A stretch of DNA of 64,000 bases, taken from contig NZ_OY725717.1 of NCBI RefSeq assembly GCF_963360655.1, positions 310,001 through 374,000 on the forward strand. Direction: 5' to 3'. Under the pieces are notes generated by a model. The model saw nothing but the letters and a program-made list of their open reading frames with translations, was not told the origin of the DNA and did not search any database. Shown here in pieces: positions 63,501 through 64,000 of the stretch. The stretch comes from Collinsella aerofaciens (lineage in GTDB: Bacteria > Actinomycetota > Coriobacteriia > Coriobacteriales > Coriobacteriaceae). Position numbers and translations under genes: made by a program. Position 1 is the stretch's first letter. Every line of letters starts with the position of its first letter.

Positions 63501-63609
63501 GTGCCAGCAACACGGCACGCCCGTGGCGGACAATAAGGTCGGCAAGCAGCGCCGACTCGGCATCGCTCAAATCCGTGCCGGCATTGGTGGTATAGATTCG
63601 AACAGGCAT
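60520..63609 (-). CDS. addB: AddB-like PD-(D/E)XK nuclease family protein
   Basis: 1029 residues. The C-terminal nuclease has RIDRVDVDAENRAVVIDYKH (about 830-850). The N-terminal helicase-like part lacks a Walker A motif: where AddB has GxxGxGKT this protein reads YTTNAGTDLSDAES. The cysteines expected for the AddB iron-sulphur cluster are reduced: TCPLC is present near 760 but only one Cys (HARCSYN) near the C-terminus. It is therefore a divergent AddB partner without motor function. ATG 63609 behind GGAGG. Confidence 0.85.
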   Translation of the reverse strand: MPVRIYTTNAGTDLSDAESALLADLIVRHGRAVLLAPTFAELDLCRHDAAEAGVSLGIDYKTSTSWLRSLWELLGDGRGFVDNLQRQMLFSDMVTRLDDADLQPLSRSQGTVRMLARMARDVLPGVAGTGAERCRGDNCQPEPKSDAEARVFELLRAYAGGLDRRDMVEPCEAADIMTSVLADSLPACTRAVCVRGITSFTHGLLELLSAVANNGGEVVVLLAREQAAMREELATAFDARDVLFEIAPLGEGVGASDAAYGTAAQPAFIEVAGPHARAHAYADAIDDLVKTCRGSEVDGASADPVRVLVVSARAPQLFGELASRLAARHIAAETTEFTAFSQSIAGRQFAALAGLIECMKAADEGMASKTEWWPAPELTDWIYSPLSGADAASARGFDKNIRLSRNKTTAGVKSLLQSVQGQVRGARKAASDENWFKNVPCVVSDVFQALWRDKPVTALKAMLAVAEALPDRALGGLDGQARRQAETALLRHAIDILMNDARALDVSQAATVPVLDGVRTKVDKRSTAYDYATYEVDRTPRAQVRFVSLADASVLRPGGYDAVLFADVDLDSYPLSHEEGPLATLMAELRRDGVSLEPAALLRVRFGRAMQATSGPVALARVTHDRQARECYPAAVWTELRAHAEAAGAAKPTCVGEGDIIADFDPAAGEGLKRERVTCEAPQHLSDEAIPYLVLRRRDGEGENAPLVPRLTSASQIEAYSTCPLCWFVSYRVKPQSIDAGFDNMEKGNFVHDVLEHLHARLPQEGMERVTPENLPRAQELLHEVFDETLAEHAGKRGTEGPLVPLSPVEERQVAEILPQLEGVLAYESEALAPFAPRYLEFAFNELKVEYAGWPLGGRIDRVDVDAENRAVVIDYKHRTGVEEFKLADPTVRDEESGTAPIDDPRWLPPHTQTLIYAQAMRRALDLDTRAALYFSTKGGKPALRGAASAELLEEERGDGRIPGLKIGFPGEGGSMDFDALLDRVEAGIAERLRELEAGNVAAVDPASTQAAHARCSYNHEGTFVRRDV

Positions 63610-63691
63610 GGTCCTCCGCTCAAACTGTTCGCAATAATCAATGCATCCATCCTACCCGCCCACGCGGACAGATTTGCCCCACGCCAACAGA

Positions 63692-63780
63692 TTTGATCCC
63701 TTGAGGACGGAGGAAAATGGATCACAGAGGGGGTCAGTCTAACCCGGTGATCCGTTTTCCTCCGTCCCCAAGGGATCAAA
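63692..63780. repeat. Long palindrome with 34-bp arms
   Basis: Arms 63692-63725 and 63747-63780 match in 32 of 34 positions. The loop contains a GGGT/ACCC pair. It contains GGACGG as in the 12585 palindrome (GGGACGGGG). Located between addB and the terminator of the YerC-like gene. Confidence 0.85.
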
Positions 63781-63803
63781 AAACCGCCCCCGGAGGGACG
63801 GTT
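63778..63803 (-). terminator. Terminator of the YerC-like gene
   Basis: On the minus strand AACCGTCCC/GGGGCGGTT (9-bp stem with one G-T pair) is followed by six T (63778-63783). Confidence 0.85.
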
Positions 63804-63829
63804 CTTCGTAATTCAATGTTGTCGCCGGC

Positions 63830-64000
63830 CTACTCGCCATCCTCCAACTTAATGAGGATCTTGCGGTAGCCACCGTACTCGCCGTTCAGCGCCTTTGAAA
63901 CGCGGCTCACCGTGGTGGACGAAGCGCCGGTACGGGCCTGAACCTCAACATAAGGCTCGCCCTCGTCCAAATAGCGCGCAACCTGCAAACGCTGAGAAAG
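63830..64000 (-). CDS. YerC/YecD-type TrpR-like regulator (5' partial)
   Basis: The last 56 residues and stop are in the window; the start lies beyond the right edge. A helix-turn-helix (YVEVQARTGASSTTVSRVSK) followed by ALNGEYGGYRKIL is the signature of the YerC/YecD TrpR-related family. These are small DNA-binding proteins of unclear regulon. An acidic tail KLEDGE ends the protein. Confidence 0.9.
   Translation of the reverse strand, partial: LSQRLQVARYLDEGEPYVEVQARTGASSTTVSRVSKALNGEYGGYRKILIKLEDGE

Overview
The window looks like chromosomal DNA of a high-GC anaerobic Actinomycetota, most likely a Collinsella-type Coriobacteriia. This is inference from gene content and style: a class III fructose-1,6-bisphosphatase, formate-tetrahydrofolate ligase with a separate cyclohydrolase and FolD, a superoxide-reductase protein, AddAB-type repair enzymes, QueH/QueA, Ala/Asp-rich proteins and many large intergenic palindromes. 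No rRNA, tRNA or CRISPR array was seen.

Layout. 1-1.4 kb: end of a coiled-coil membrane protein. 1.6-7.7 kb: three transposons nested inside one another. An IS110/IS1111-type element is split by an IS21-type element, whose istA is split by a second, different IS21-type element. Both junctions carry exact 5-bp target duplications, and removing the insertions restores open reading frames. 7.8-10.3 kb: queA, queH and a DUF3267 membrane protein. 10.4-15.3 kb: a divergent methionyl-tRNA synthetase, an RNA m5C methyltransferase, a 56-residue membrane protein and an uncharacterised TIM-barrel-like protein. 15.4-19.6 kb: DegV protein, fructose bisphosphatase and two GtrA paralogues. 19.7-24.8 kb: a cobalamin riboswitch controlling two surface proteins with transcobalamin-like DUF4430 domains, one of them a 1264-residue fusion with a PQQ-type beta-propeller. 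24.9-28.7 kb: UbiB-type kinase, phasin-like protein and C69 dipeptidase. 28.9-30.5 kb: an IS256-type element inside an inverted pair of dispersed repeats. 30.6-32.1 kb: folD and fchA. 32.4-36.7 kb: two tandem paralogous lipoproteins and a Tat-exported PI-PLC-like surface protein. 36.8-42.4 kb: small PH-like protein, DUF1016 nuclease, zinc-ribbon protein, CDF transporter and an anchored Thr-motif protein. 42.6-49.2 kb: fhs, ruvB-ruvA-ruvC, a degenerate NAD synthetase and a superoxide reductase. 49.4-63.6 kb: SWIM/SNF2 helicase, dnaE, addA-like and addB-like genes. The right edge holds the end of a YerC/TrpR-like regulator.

Functional themes. The 19.8-24.8 kb block reads as a vitamin B12-responsive surface capture module. 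FolD, FchA and Fhs cover the interconversion of formate and methylene-tetrahydrofolate. RuvABC, AddAB-like and DnaE form a replication and recombination set. The strongest unusual signals are the B12-regulated DUF4430/propeller fusion, a NadE-like protein that has lost the catalytic motifs of both domains, the reconstructable nested transposons, and several families of long intergenic palindromes, one of which can fold into mutually exclusive hairpins just upstream of a gene.
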